64,000 bases of DNA from Prevotella sp. UBA2456 (lineage in GTDB: Bacteria > Bacteroidota > Bacteroidia > Bacteroidales > Bacteroidaceae), in assembly GCA_002342415.1 (NCBI GenBank), contig DDPY01000019.1:8380-72379 (forward strand). Reading direction: 5' to 3'. The position numbers and the translations under genes were made by a program. The notes under the pieces were generated by a model. That model saw only the letters and a list, made by a program, of their open reading frames with translations, did not search any database and was not told the origin of the DNA. Shown here piece after piece: positions 1 through 8,900 of the stretch (within the stretch, counting starts at the first letter, position 1; every line of letters starts with the position of its first letter).

Positions 1-1
1 C

Positions 2-586
2 AAAGCTTCGATGCAGATTGATCTTACTATTAACAAAGGTCGCGGCTATGTACCCGCTGATGAGAATCGCGAGTTCTGCACCGATGTGAATGTAATAGCA
101 ATCGACTCAATCTACACCCCGATTCGTAACGTCAAGTATTCCGTTGAGCCGTATCGTGTTGAGCAGAAGACCGACTACGACAAGCTGGTGCTTGAGGTGA
201 CGACGGACGGTTCCATTCACCCGAAGGATGCCTTGAAGGAGGCTGCCAAGATCCTCATCTATCACTTCATGCTCTTCTCCGACGAGAAGATTACGCTGGA
301 GAATACTGAGGCTGAGGGCAACCAGGAGTTCGACGAGGAGGTTCTGCATATGCGCCAGCTGCTTAAGACTAAGTTGACCGACATGAACCTCTCTGTTCGT
401 GCCCTCAACTGTCTGAAGGCTGCCGATGTGGAGACCCTTGGCGATCTGGTACAGTATAACAAGACTGATCTCCTCAAGTTCCGCAACTTCGGTAAGAAAT
501 CGCTCACTGAGCTTGATGATTTGCTCGAGAGTCTGAATCTGTCGTTTGGAACCGATATTGCAAAGTACAAACTGGACAAAGAGTGA
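2..586 (+). CDS. rpoA: RNA polymerase alpha subunit, C-terminal part (5' end outside window)
   Basis: The reading frame is open from the left edge, so only the last ~194 residues of a usual ~330-residue subunit are present. The first ~85 residues are the end of the alpha N-terminal dimerisation/assembly domain. After an acidic linker comes a complete alpha-CTD with the helix-hairpin-helix pattern (LSVRALNCLKAA, then LGDLVQ and FGKKSLTEL), the part that contacts UP elements and activators. rplQ follows 49 bp downstream, the standard end of the ribosomal protein operon. The gap contains two period-7 CATTGAA units. The ATG at 11 is internal and should not be taken as the start. Confidence 0.97.
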   Translation, partial: KASMQIDLTINKGRGYVPADENREFCTDVNVIAIDSIYTPIRNVKYSVEPYRVEQKTDYDKLVLEVTTDGSIHPKDALKEAAKILIYHFMLFSDEKITLENTEAEGNQEFDEEVLHMRQLLKTKLTDMNLSVRALNCLKAADVETLGDLVQYNKTDLLKFRNFGKKSLTELDDLLESLNLSFGTDIAKYKLDKE

Positions 587-635
587 TATTTCATTGAACA
601 TTGAACATTTGTCCGCTTAAAGAAAAAAACGAAAA

Positions 636-1154
636 ATGAGACACGGAAGAAAATTCAATCATCTGGGCCGTACTGCTGATCACCGCCACGCCATGCTTGC
701 CAACATGGCCATCTCTCTGATCATGCACAAAAGAATCACTACGACCCTCGCCAAGGCAAAGGCACTTAAGAAATATGTAGAGCCGCTGATTACGCGCTCT
801 AAGGACGACAGCACTAACAGCCGTCGTGTAGTATTCAGCTACCTGCAGAACAAGGAGGCTCTGAAGGAGCTCTTCGGAGCTGTAGCACAGAAGGTAGGCG
901 ACCGTCCCGGTGGCTACACCCGCATCATCAAGCTCGGCTTCCGCCAGGGTGATGCTGCTGAGAAGGCTTTCATCGAGCTCGTAGACTTCGATGAGAACAT
1001 GCTCAAGGCTCCTAAGGCTGAGAAGAAGACTCGTCGTTCGCGCAAGTCTGCTCCCAAGGCCGAGGCTCCCGCTGCCGAGGAGGTAAAGGCTGAGGCTCCC
1101 GTTCAGGAGGCTCCCGCCGCTGAAGCTGCTGCTGAGGAGGCAAAGGCTGAATAA
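636..1154 (+). CDS. rplQ: 50S ribosomal protein L17
   Basis: The protein opens with MRHGRKFNHLGRTADHR, the L17 signature, and keeps the family core for about 120 residues (ITTTLAKAKALKKYVEPLIT, then a GGYTRI segment). The last ~45 residues are a low-complexity Ala/Glu/Lys tail (KAEAPAAEEVKAEAP type), which makes it 172 residues rather than the ~120 of E. coli L17; tails of this kind are common in Bacteroidetes L17. It is the last gene of the rpoA operon and is followed by a strong intrinsic terminator at 1186-1222. Confidence 0.97.
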   Translation: MRHGRKFNHLGRTADHRHAMLANMAISLIMHKRITTTLAKAKALKKYVEPLITRSKDDSTNSRRVVFSYLQNKEALKELFGAVAQKVGDRPGGYTRIIKLGFRQGDAAEKAFIELVDFDENMLKAPKAEKKTRRSRKSAPKAEAPAAEEVKAEAPVQEAPAAEAAAEEAKAE

Positions 1155-1185
1155 AAGTTGGCTAATAAGTAACATGCAATAGTTG

Positions 1186-1222
1186 TCGCCCGCAGATATT
1201 GTTCTGCGGGCGATTTCTTTTT
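1186..1222 (+). terminator. Intrinsic terminator after rplQ
   Basis: A perfect 10-bp stem, TCGCCCGCAG (1186-1195) with CTGCGGGCGA (1204-1213), an 8-nt loop, then TTTCTTTTT. It ends the ribosomal protein operon. Confidence 0.93.
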
Positions 1223-1247
1223 ATTGATCCGACACGCTTTTTCTGCT

Positions 1248-1301
1248 GAGTTAACTCAAATCATCGTTTGAGTTAACTCGATTGATGGTTTGAGTTAACT
1301 C
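1248..1301. repeat. Array of 3 GAGTTAACTC palindromes, exact 22-bp period
   Basis: The perfect 10-bp palindrome GAGTTAACTC occurs at 1248, 1270 and 1292. The 12-bp spacers differ (aaatcatcgttt and gattgatggttt) except for the TTT before copies 2 and 3. It lies after the rplQ terminator and 50-105 bp upstream of the promoter proposed for the next lipoprotein gene. Similar arrays with other words occur elsewhere in the window. Confidence 0.9.
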
Positions 1302-1318
1302 ACGATTTTTGGCCAATA

Positions 1319-1328
1319 GGGAATTCCC
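1319..1328. promoter_or_regulatory. GGGAATTCCC palindrome upstream of the glycine-zipper lipoprotein gene
   Basis: A perfect 10-bp palindrome 25 bp upstream of the proposed -33 element. It resembles the half-site GGGAATTTCC at the gdhA promoter (4213-4245). Whether a regulator binds it is unknown. Confidence 0.4.
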
Positions 1329-1352
1329 TAATCTTTTTTCGGGATTATCCCC

Positions 1353-1382
1353 TTGTCATTTTGTAGGAAATGCTTAATTTTG
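1353..1382 (+). promoter_or_regulatory. Bacteroidetes-type promoter for the 1410 lipoprotein gene
   Basis: TAATTTTG at 1375-1382 fits the TAnnTTTG -7 consensus. A TTG at 1353-1355 lies 19 bp upstream as a partial -33 element. The predicted start is about 20 nt before the ATG. Confidence 0.6.
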
Positions 1383-1409
1383 CAGCGTGAAACAATATAA
1401 CAGAAGGTT

Positions 1410-2243
1410 ATGAAGAAGACGATTATTTTGCTTTTGTGCCCGCTGATGCTGCTGACAGGCTGTGGTACCTATACTGGTCAGGGTGCTGCTGTGGGCGGTT
1501 CGTTTGGAGCCATCTTAGGTTCAGCCATCGGTGGTATATCCGGTGGCCGCCGGGGTAGTGACTTAGGCACGCTGATAGGTGTGGCCGGTGGTGCAGCCGT
1601 AGGTGCTGCAATGGGCTCTGTTGCCGACCGTCAGGTGGCTGAGGAGCGTGCCGAGTACCGTCGCGAGCGTGCTGAGTATAACCGTGAGCGCGCCCGTCGC
1701 GAATACGAGTCGGACCGCGTCAATTATTCCGGTTCTGATGATTCGGGCTTCGATGCCGCCGGGCGCGGTGACGATCGTATCGACTTCGATGCTCCCGGCC
1801 CGCGTAATGGTCAAGGCAGCTATTCTGCAGCCAAGCCTCATGTCTATACCCCGAAGGCTGGTGGCACGCCGGGTTACACCGTGAAGTATAATGCGCTGAT
1901 CGAAATCCGTAATGCCCGCTTTGTGGATGCCGACCATGACGGAGTGCTGCGTGGCGGTGAAGAGTGCAAGGTGATCTTTGAGGTGATGAACAATTCTTCG
2001 AGTACGCTCTACGATGTCCAGCCTACGGTTCTTGAAGTGACAGGCAACAAGCATGTCCATATCTCGCCCAATCTGCATGTCGAGAGCATTGCCCCGAACA
2101 GTGGCATTCGCTATACTGCCACCGTGCTGGCGGGAAAGAAGCTGAAGGACGGCTCGATAGTCATCCGTGTGGGAGTTGCGCAGGGTAATCGTGAGATCAC
2201 CTCGCAGATGCAGGAGTTCACCGTGCGCACATCGCGCCGGTGA
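1410..2243 (+). CDS. Glycine-zipper outer-membrane-type lipoprotein
   Basis: A lipoprotein signal peptide ends in LTGC with the acylated Cys at residue 18. Residues ~24-70 form a glycine zipper (AVGGSFGAILGSAIGG, then GVAGGAAVGAAMG) like the YMGG/OmpA-type segments thought to insert in the outer membrane. Next comes a highly charged Arg/Glu stretch with a repeated YRRERAEYNRERARREYE pattern, then a ~100-residue C-terminal domain with beta character and a DADHDGVLRGGE motif resembling a calcium loop. The C-terminal domain looks like a CARDB/immunoglobulin-type fold, but I cannot name it with confidence. It is transcribed alone toward the convergent rlpA gene. Confidence 0.85.
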   Translation: MKKTIILLLCPLMLLTGCGTYTGQGAAVGGSFGAILGSAIGGISGGRRGSDLGTLIGVAGGAAVGAAMGSVADRQVAEERAEYRRERAEYNRERARREYESDRVNYSGSDDSGFDAAGRGDDRIDFDAPGPRNGQGSYSAAKPHVYTPKAGGTPGYTVKYNALIEIRNARFVDADHDGVLRGGEECKVIFEVMNNSSSTLYDVQPTVLEVTGNKHVHISPNLHVESIAPNSGIRYTATVLAGKKLKDGSIVIRVGVAQGNREITSQMQEFTVRTSRR

Positions 2244-2255
2244 CAGCCGCTTAGG

Positions 2256-2774
2256 TCATTGTTGCTTAGATGTATTTTGGACTTGCCGGGTTTCCTGCAA
2301 GTCTTTTTTCATGTCCTGCCAATAGGGCGTGATATCCGTCGAGCCGTCATTGGTCTCCAGCTCCAGCTCGGGCAGGTCTATCTCGTCAGTGGGCAGATAG
2401 GGCACGATGATGCTGCTGGCTTTCTGCACAATGACCATCGCCACGCCCTTCGAGATGATGTCCAGTTCCTTGGCAGCCCGCCAGGAGAGGTCGATGATGC
2501 GCCCGCGCACAAATGGCCCCCGGTCGGTGACGCGCACAATGACGCTTCGCCCGTTGGCCGGGTTCATCACTTTGAGCAGCGTACCGAACGGGTAGCTGCG
2601 GTGAGCGCAGGTCAGTGAATCGTTGTGTAGCCTCTCGCCACTGGCAGTCTTGCGCCCTGCAAGCCTTTTTGCATAGAACGAGGCTTTACCCTGCTCCAGG
2701 TCTTGCGACTGCAGCGGGGTAAAACCAAGTGTCAGTAATGTTGCTACAAGAGCTATTCTATTTTTTACAATCAT
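2256..2774 (-). CDS. rlpA: RlpA-like double-psi beta-barrel protein (septal ring/peptidoglycan)
   Basis: A 172-residue exported protein. Residues 1-23 are a Sec signal peptide. The RlpA double-psi beta-barrel core follows (GKASFYAKRLAGRKTASGER, then FGTLLKV, VRVTDRGPFVRGRIIDLS). RlpA proteins act on denuded glycan strands at the septum or help organise it. The C-terminal SPOR domain of larger RlpA proteins is absent; an acidic tail replaces it. It starts 32 bp after the gdhA stop on the same strand, so it may be co-transcribed from the gdhA promoter. Confidence 0.88.
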   Translation of the reverse strand: MIVKNRIALVATLLTLGFTPLQSQDLEQGKASFYAKRLAGRKTASGERLHNDSLTCAHRSYPFGTLLKVMNPANGRSVIVRVTDRGPFVRGRIIDLSWRAAKELDIISKGVAMVIVQKASSIIVPYLPTDEIDLPELELETNDGSTDITPYWQDMKKDLQETRQVQNTSKQQ

Positions 2775-2806
2775 TCATTTTATACAATGCCGTCGTTGCA
2801 AGGGCT

Positions 2807-4144
2807 CTATACGATGCCCTGAGCAAGCATCGCTTTTGCGACCTTCATGAAGCCGGCAACATTGGCACCTTTGACATAGTTCACATAGTCGCCTTCCTTG
2901 CCATACTTCAAGCATTGCGCGTGGATGCCCGACATGATGTGGTGCAGGTGCTCGTCCACCTCCTCGCCTCGCCACGACAGTCGCATCGAGTTCTGGGTCA
3001 TCTCCAGTCCCGAGGTAGCCACACCGCCGGCATTCACTGCCTTGCCCGGGGCAAACAGCTGGCGGGCGGCAATAAACTTGTTGACGGCATCCGCCGTGCA
3101 ACCCATGTTCGACACCTCAGCCACACAGAGCGGCTTCTGTGCCAGTATCTTGTCTGCATCCTCGCCGTTCAGTTCGTTCTGGGTGGCACAGGGCAGATAG
3201 ATATCGGCCTTCTGCTCCCAGGGTTTCTTGCCGGCATAGAAGGTAGAGCCGGGGAACTCGTCAGCATAGGGCTGGCAGATGTCATTGCCCGAGGCACGCA
3301 GCTCCAACAGATAGTCAATCTTCTCATCATCCAGCCCGGCAGGGTCATAGATATAGCCGTCGGGACCGCTGATGGTGATGACCTTCGCGCCCAGCTCGGT
3401 AGCCTTCTTGGCTGCGCCCCAGGCCACATTGCCAAAGCCGCTCAGTGCAACCGTCTTGCCCTTGATGTCCAGTCCGTGCTCCTCCATCATCTGGTGTACG
3501 AAATACAGGGCACCATATCCAGTAGCCTCCGGTCGCAGGATGCTGCCTCCCCATTCGATGCCTTTACCCGTCAGGGTGGCACCGTGGAACTCAGAGGTCA
3601 GTTTTTTATACATGCCGAAGAGATAACCGATTTCGCGGCCGCCTACACCGATGTCACCTGCCGGTACATCCATATCTGGGCCTATCACCTTATACAGTTC
3701 CCACATGAAGGCCTGGCAGAAACGCATAATCTCGGCCTCGCTCTTGCCGCGTGGCGAGAAGTCGCTGCCTCCCTTGCCGCCGCCCATAGGCAGTGTGGTC
3801 AGTGCATTCTTGAAGGTCTGTTCGAATCCGAGGAACTTCAGGATGCTCAGGTTCACCGATGAGTGGAAACGCAGTCCGCCCTTATACGGGCCGATAGCAC
3901 TGTTGAACTGTACGCGGTAGCCCAGATTCACCTGCACCTCGCCTTTGTCGTCCACCCAGGGCACGCGGAAGGTGATGATGCGTTCCGGTTCTACGATACG
4001 TTCCACTATCTTGGCCTTTTCAAACTCTGGATGCTGGTTGTAGACATCCTTAATCGACTCCAGCACTTCGCGTACCGCCTGCAGGTACTCCACTTCGCCC
4101 GGGTGCTTCTGTTCCAGGCTCTGCATGATTTTCTCTACGTTCAT
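2807..4144 (-). CDS. gdhA: NADP-type glutamate dehydrogenase
   Basis: 445 residues, the length of hexameric class I glutamate dehydrogenases, which form glutamate from 2-oxoglutarate and ammonium. The substrate-binding lysine motifs GPYKGGLRF (85-93) and GGGKGGSDF (121-129) and the Rossmann motif SGFGNVAWGAA are intact. The promoter is complete (TTTG-N19-TATATTTG on the minus strand), and a 13-bp inverted repeat fills the space between its two boxes, suggesting regulation by a DNA-binding protein. The predicted leader is about 50 nt. Confidence 0.97.
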   Translation of the reverse strand: MNVEKIMQSLEQKHPGEVEYLQAVREVLESIKDVYNQHPEFEKAKIVERIVEPERIITFRVPWVDDKGEVQVNLGYRVQFNSAIGPYKGGLRFHSSVNLSILKFLGFEQTFKNALTTLPMGGGKGGSDFSPRGKSEAEIMRFCQAFMWELYKVIGPDMDVPAGDIGVGGREIGYLFGMYKKLTSEFHGATLTGKGIEWGGSILRPEATGYGALYFVHQMMEEHGLDIKGKTVALSGFGNVAWGAAKKATELGAKVITISGPDGYIYDPAGLDDEKIDYLLELRASGNDICQPYADEFPGSTFYAGKKPWEQKADIYLPCATQNELNGEDADKILAQKPLCVAEVSNMGCTADAVNKFIAARQLFAPGKAVNAGGVATSGLEMTQNSMRLSWRGEEVDEHLHHIMSGIHAQCLKYGKEGDYVNYVKGANVAGFMKVAKAMLAQGIV

Positions 4145-4204
4145 AGTATAGTTTATTTTTAGTTATATAAGTATTGTTGTTGTCATTTTGTTAGTTTGAC
4201 AACG

Positions 4205-4245
4205 CAAATATAGGGAATTTCCTTTAAATGACAAAGGAAATTCCC
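4205..4245 (-). promoter_or_regulatory. gdhA promoter with overlapping 13-bp inverted repeat (operator candidate)
   Basis: On the minus strand a -33 TTTG (4232-4235) and a -7 TATATTTG (4205-4212) are 19 bp apart. The perfect inverted repeat GGGAATTTCCTTT (4213-4225) / AAAGGAAATTCCC (4233-4245), loop 7 nt, begins directly against the -7 box and covers the -33 box. No T-run follows on either strand, so it is not a simple terminator of the upstream DASS gene. Confidence 0.75.
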
Positions 4246-4325
4246 GAATATTTTCTGCCAAAGGTTACGTTTTGTTAAAAAACCTCGACTTTTAGCCCTA
4301 TATCCTGCACTATGCCCTGAAACTC

Positions 4326-5831
4326 TTACAGTGCTTTCATCGTGCCTAAAATATAAAGTAGGATATAACCGAGTGCCATGCTTAGCAGGCCCATCATCAG
4401 TCCCATCTTCGACATATCCTTCTGTTGCACCAGATTGGTGGCGTATGCCAACGCATTGGGTGGGGTAGAGATGGGGAGTACCATTGCCGAAGAGGCTGCA
4501 ATAGCCACACCAATCAGTACGGTCGAAGTGCCGCCGATGGCATCCAGCTTGTCGCCCATAGCCGTGCAGACCACTGCCAGTATCGGCATCAGCAGTGCCG
4601 CCGTGGCAGAATTGCTGATGAAGTTCGACAGCAGATAGCAGATGACACCCGACAGCAGCAGGATGAGCAGTGGTGAGAAATCGCCAAATGGGATGCTCTT
4701 CACTGCATTGGCAGCCAGTCCCGAGGCATTCAGTCCGTAGCCTAATGCAAAACCTCCGGCCACCATCCAGATGACACTCCAGTTAATCTGCTCCAGGTCG
4801 CGCTTGGTGATAACTCCCGTCAGGGCAAAGATAACGAAGGGCACCAGTGCCACCGTGTACGAGTTGATGCCCGTCACGGTGTCGAGCAGCCAGAGGGCCA
4901 CCGTCAGGAAGAAAGTCACAATGACAATATACGTATGGGCGTTTTTCTTCATCTCGCCCTCAATCTCCAGTTCCACCGTCTTCTGCGAGAAGGGGAAGAT
5001 GGTCTTCAGCAGCCACCATCCCAGCAGCAGCAGTATAATCACCAGCGGAGTCATGAACATCATCCACTCGCCGAAGCCTAACTGCATGTTCAGCCCCTCG
5101 GGGTCGTTCAGGTATTTCAGTGCAATGGTGTTTGGCGGTGTACCGATAGGTGTACCCATACCGCCCAGGTTGGCAGCCAAGGGAATGCTCAGTGCCATCG
5201 CGATGCGTCCTTTCCCCTCTGGTGGTAGCTGTCGGAACACTGGAGTCAGGAAGGTCAGCATCATAGCTGCCGTTGCCGTGTTCGATACGAACATCGAGAA
5301 GAGTCCGGTGATAAGAATAAAGCCCAACAGCACGTTCTCGCTCTTCTGTCCGAAGGGCTTCAGCAGCACCCTTGCCAGCTGTGCATCCAGTCCGGTCTTG
5401 GTAGCGGCGATAGCTAAGATGAAACCGCCGATGAACAGCATGATGACCGGGTCGGCAAATGTCGCCATTACGCTCTTATAGCTCAGCAGTGCTCCCACCT
5501 CGTCGGGATTGCACATCCATTTCACACCCGAGTCCGAACAGAATAGCAGCATCATGCCGATGATGGCCACACTGGTGGCCCACGACGACACCACCTCCAT
5601 GATCCACATCAGTGTGGCAAAAGCGAAGATGGCAATGATTCGCTGCTGCACCACCGTCAGTCCGTCAATGCCGAACATCTCAGCGGGTGCATTCCACAAT
5701 AGCAGTGTAACAATCGCGACAACGATGGCCTCTGCCGTCTTCTTGAATCCCCCGCTGGGATGAAAGCGGCGGTGAATGCGCATCTGGTGGTAAGCTTCTA
5801 CAAGCTCATAGCCTTTGTAAATATGAAACAT
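4326..5831 (-). CDS. DASS/SLC13-family sodium:dicarboxylate (or sulfate) symporter
   Basis: A hydrophobic membrane protein of ~501 residues with about 11-12 helices. It has the DASS hallmarks: two SNT-type motifs (SNTATAAMMLTFLTP in the first half, SNSATAALLMPI in the second) and the Pro-rich loops TPIGTPPNTIA and STPPNALAYATN. Family members co-transport Na+ with C4-dicarboxylates, citrate or sulfate; the substrate cannot be read from the sequence. I place the start at the ATG at 5831, preceded by AAAAGAG, because the upstream TTG at 5867 lies inside the -7 box TATCTTTG (5865-5872, minus strand). Confidence 0.92.
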   Translation of the reverse strand: MFHIYKGYELVEAYHQMRIHRRFHPSGGFKKTAEAIVVAIVTLLLWNAPAEMFGIDGLTVVQQRIIAIFAFATLMWIMEVVSSWATSVAIIGMMLLFCSDSGVKWMCNPDEVGALLSYKSVMATFADPVIMLFIGGFILAIAATKTGLDAQLARVLLKPFGQKSENVLLGFILITGLFSMFVSNTATAAMMLTFLTPVFRQLPPEGKGRIAMALSIPLAANLGGMGTPIGTPPNTIALKYLNDPEGLNMQLGFGEWMMFMTPLVIILLLLGWWLLKTIFPFSQKTVELEIEGEMKKNAHTYIVIVTFFLTVALWLLDTVTGINSYTVALVPFVIFALTGVITKRDLEQINWSVIWMVAGGFALGYGLNASGLAANAVKSIPFGDFSPLLILLLSGVICYLLSNFISNSATAALLMPILAVVCTAMGDKLDAIGGTSTVLIGVAIAASSAMVLPISTPPNALAYATNLVQQKDMSKMGLMMGLLSMALGYILLYILGTMKAL

Positions 5832-5968
5832 CTCTTTTCTAAATAGGTTTATAATTTGCGAATGCAAAGATAGTCATTTTAGTGAAGAATGACGAATGAT
5901 GTGTGAGAAATCTTGTCTTCTATGAGCAAAATCTTCCCGCTTCATTCTTCATTTTTCCTTTTTCTTTG

Positions 5969-5976
5969 TACCTTTG
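5969..5976 (+). promoter_or_regulatory. -7 element of the REC-PEP-binding gene
   Basis: TACCTTTG, 21 bp before the ATG at 5998. No good -33 TTTG is visible. The divergent DASS gene has its own -7 box, TATCTTTG, at 5865-5872 on the minus strand. Confidence 0.6.
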
Positions 5977-5997
5977 CAATCTCAATATGGCAAAACA

Positions 5998-8900
5998 ATG
6001 AGTACTACATCTACTGACATTCTGTCACCTCACGGAGAAAATGCCACGAGCATCCCCCAGGAGTTCAACAACTTCTTTCTGAAGGATGTCTCGTTTGTCA
6101 ACTTGATGACCAAGCGCATCTTCAACATCCTGATAGTGGCCAATCCCTACGATGCCTTTATGCTCGAGGATGATGGCCGTATCGATGAAAAACTATTCGA
6201 CGAGTATATGGAGCTCGGTCTGCGTTATCCACCCACGTTCACACAGGTGTCTACCACCGAGGAGGCTAATCATGTGCTCGAGAACACCGATATCGACCTG
6301 GTCATCTGTATGCCCGGTAATGCCGACAACGATGCCTTTGCCGTAGCTCGTGATGTCAAGCTGATGGCTCCCCATATTCCCTGCGTGGTGCTCACGCCTT
6401 TCTCGCATGGCATCACCAAGCGCATCGAGCACGAGGATATGACCATCTTCGACTATGTGTTCTGCTGGCTGGGCAACACCAACCTCATTCTCTCCATCAT
6501 CAAGCTCATCGAGGACCGGATGAACATCGAGCACGATATCAAGGAGGCCGGTGTGCAGATGATTCTACTTGTCGAGGACAACATCCGCTTCTACTCCTCC
6601 GTGCTGCCCAACCTCTATAACTATATTCTGGCACAGTCGAAGAATTTCTCTACCGAGGCCCTCAATCCCCATGCTGCCGCCCAGCGTAAGCGCGGCCGTC
6701 CCAAGGTGGTGCTTGCCACGACCTACGAGGAAGCTATGCATTGGTATAATCTCTATCACGACAATGTGTTAGGAGTCATCTCCGACACCCGTTTCCCCAT
6801 GCAGGGAGTGAGCGGCCGGCTGGCACATGTCGAGGAGGGTGATCCCGAGGCGGGTCTGAAGCTGTTGCGCGAGATTCGCCGCCGCGACGAGTATGTGCCC
6901 CTTATCCTGCAGAGTTCCGAGATTGTCAACAAGGCCAAGGCCGAGGCTGAAGGCTTCCGCTTCGTAGACAAGAACTCCAAGAAGATGAATGTCGACCTGC
7001 GCAAGCTTATCGAGGAGCATATGGGATTCGGCGATTTCGTCTTCCGCGATCCCAAGACCAAGGAAGAGGTGTTGCGCGTGTCATCGCTCAAGGAGTTGCA
7101 GGACAATATCTTCAAGGTGCCCAACGACTCCATGCTCTATCATATTTCGCGCAACCATATGAGCCGCTGGCTTTGTGCCCGTGCCATCTTCCCCGTCAGC
7201 CAGTTCCTTAAGCATGTCACCTGGCATAAGCTGCAGGATGTCGATGCCCACCGGCAGATTATCTTCGATGCCATCGTGCAGTACCGCCGTATGAAAAATA
7301 TCGGTGTGGTGGCCGTCTTCGACCGTCTGAAGTTCGACCGCTATGCCCACTTCGCCCGTATCGGCGACGGCTCCTTAGGCGGTAAGGGCCGCGGCCTGGC
7401 ATTCCTCGACAATATCATCAAGCGGCATCCCGAACTCAACCAGTTCGACAATGCCACCGTACAGATTCCCAAGACGGTGGTGCTCTGCACCGACTTCTTC
7501 GACGAGTTCATGGACAGCAACAATCTCTGGTCTGTCGCCCTGAGCGATGCTTCCGACGAGGAGATTCTGCAGCACTTCCTCCATGCTCAGCTGCCCGATT
7601 CCCTTATTGCCGACTTCTTCACCTTCTTCGATGCGGTCAAATCGCCCATTGCCGTGCGCTCCAGCTCTTTGCTCGAAGACTCTCACTATCAGCCCTTTGC
7701 AGGTATCTACTCCACCTATATGATTCCCTATCTCGACGACAAGTACGAGATGCTTCGCATGCTGGCATGTGCCATCAAGGGAGTCTATGCCTCCGTCTAC
7801 TATCGCGACTCCAAGGCTTATATGACGGCCACCTCCAATGTCATCGACCAGGAGAAGATGGCGGTCATCCTGCAGGAAGTGGTGGGCCAGACGCATGGCA
7901 CCCGCTTCTATCCCACCTTCTCGGGCGTGCTGCGCTCGCTCAACTACTATCCCATCGGTGACGAGCTGGCCGAGGAGGGCATTGCCTCCCTGGCACTTGG
8001 CTTGGGTAAGTATATCGTGGATGGCGGCCAGACACTCCGCGTGTCGCCCTATCATCCGCGTCAGGTGCTCCAGACCTCCGAGATGGAGACGGCCCTGCGC
8101 GAGACACAGACCCGCTTCTATGCGCTCGACATGAGCCATGTGGGGGGCGACTTCAAGGTCGATGACGGCTTCAACATCCTCAACCTGCGGGTCAAGGAGG
8201 CCGACAAGGACCAGTCGCTCAATGGCATCGCCTCCACCTACGACCCTGTCGATCAGGTCATCCGCGACGGCATCTATGAGGGAGGCCGCAAGGTCATCTC
8301 CTTCTGTGGTGTCCTCCAGCAGGGCATCTTCCCTCTGCCCGAGATTCTGCAGCTTTCGCAGAAGTATGGCTCCGAGGAGATGCGCCGGCCGGTGGAGATC
8401 GAGTTCGCCTGCAATCTGAACGGTTCGGGCAGCGGGATGTCGGGCGATTTCTATCTGCTCCAGATTCGTCCTATTGTCGACTCCAAGCAGGTGCTCGACG
8501 AGGATTTGGCTGCCATCCCCGACAGCCAGTGCCTGTTGCGCTCTTACAATTCGCTCGGTCATGGCATCTCCGAAGACGTGGTCGATGTGGTCTATGTCAA
8601 GACCGATGATGAGTTCACGGCAGCTAATAATCCGCGCATAGCCGACGAGATAGAGCAGATCAACCGCCGCTTTCTGGCCGATGACAAGAACTATGTGCTG
8701 ATTGGTCCGGGACGGTGGGGAAGCAGCGACCCCTGGCTGGGCATCCCTGTCAAGTGGCCCCATATCTCGGCAGCCCGCGTCATTGTCGAGGCGGGACTGA
8801 AAAACTATCATGTCGACCCCTCGCAGGGCACCCACTTCTTCCAGAATCTGACTTCGTTCGGGGTGGGCTATTTCACCATCAACACCTATACGGGTGATGG

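Noticed and set aside
1248..1301. CRISPR array
   Set aside because: Repeats of 10 bp and spacers of 12 bp are far too short, and no cas gene is in the window; the same holds for the other arrays.
2729..3862. 377-codon open frame antisense to gdhA
   Set aside because: gdhA is certain; the antisense product has no recognisable domain.
4213..4245. Hairpin as terminator of the DASS gene
   Set aside because: No T-run follows, and the dyad coincides with both boxes of the gdhA promoter, which suits an operator better.
5974..5997. TTG start for the REC-PEP-binding gene
   Set aside because: It lies within the TACCTTTG promoter box, so it would not be transcribed.
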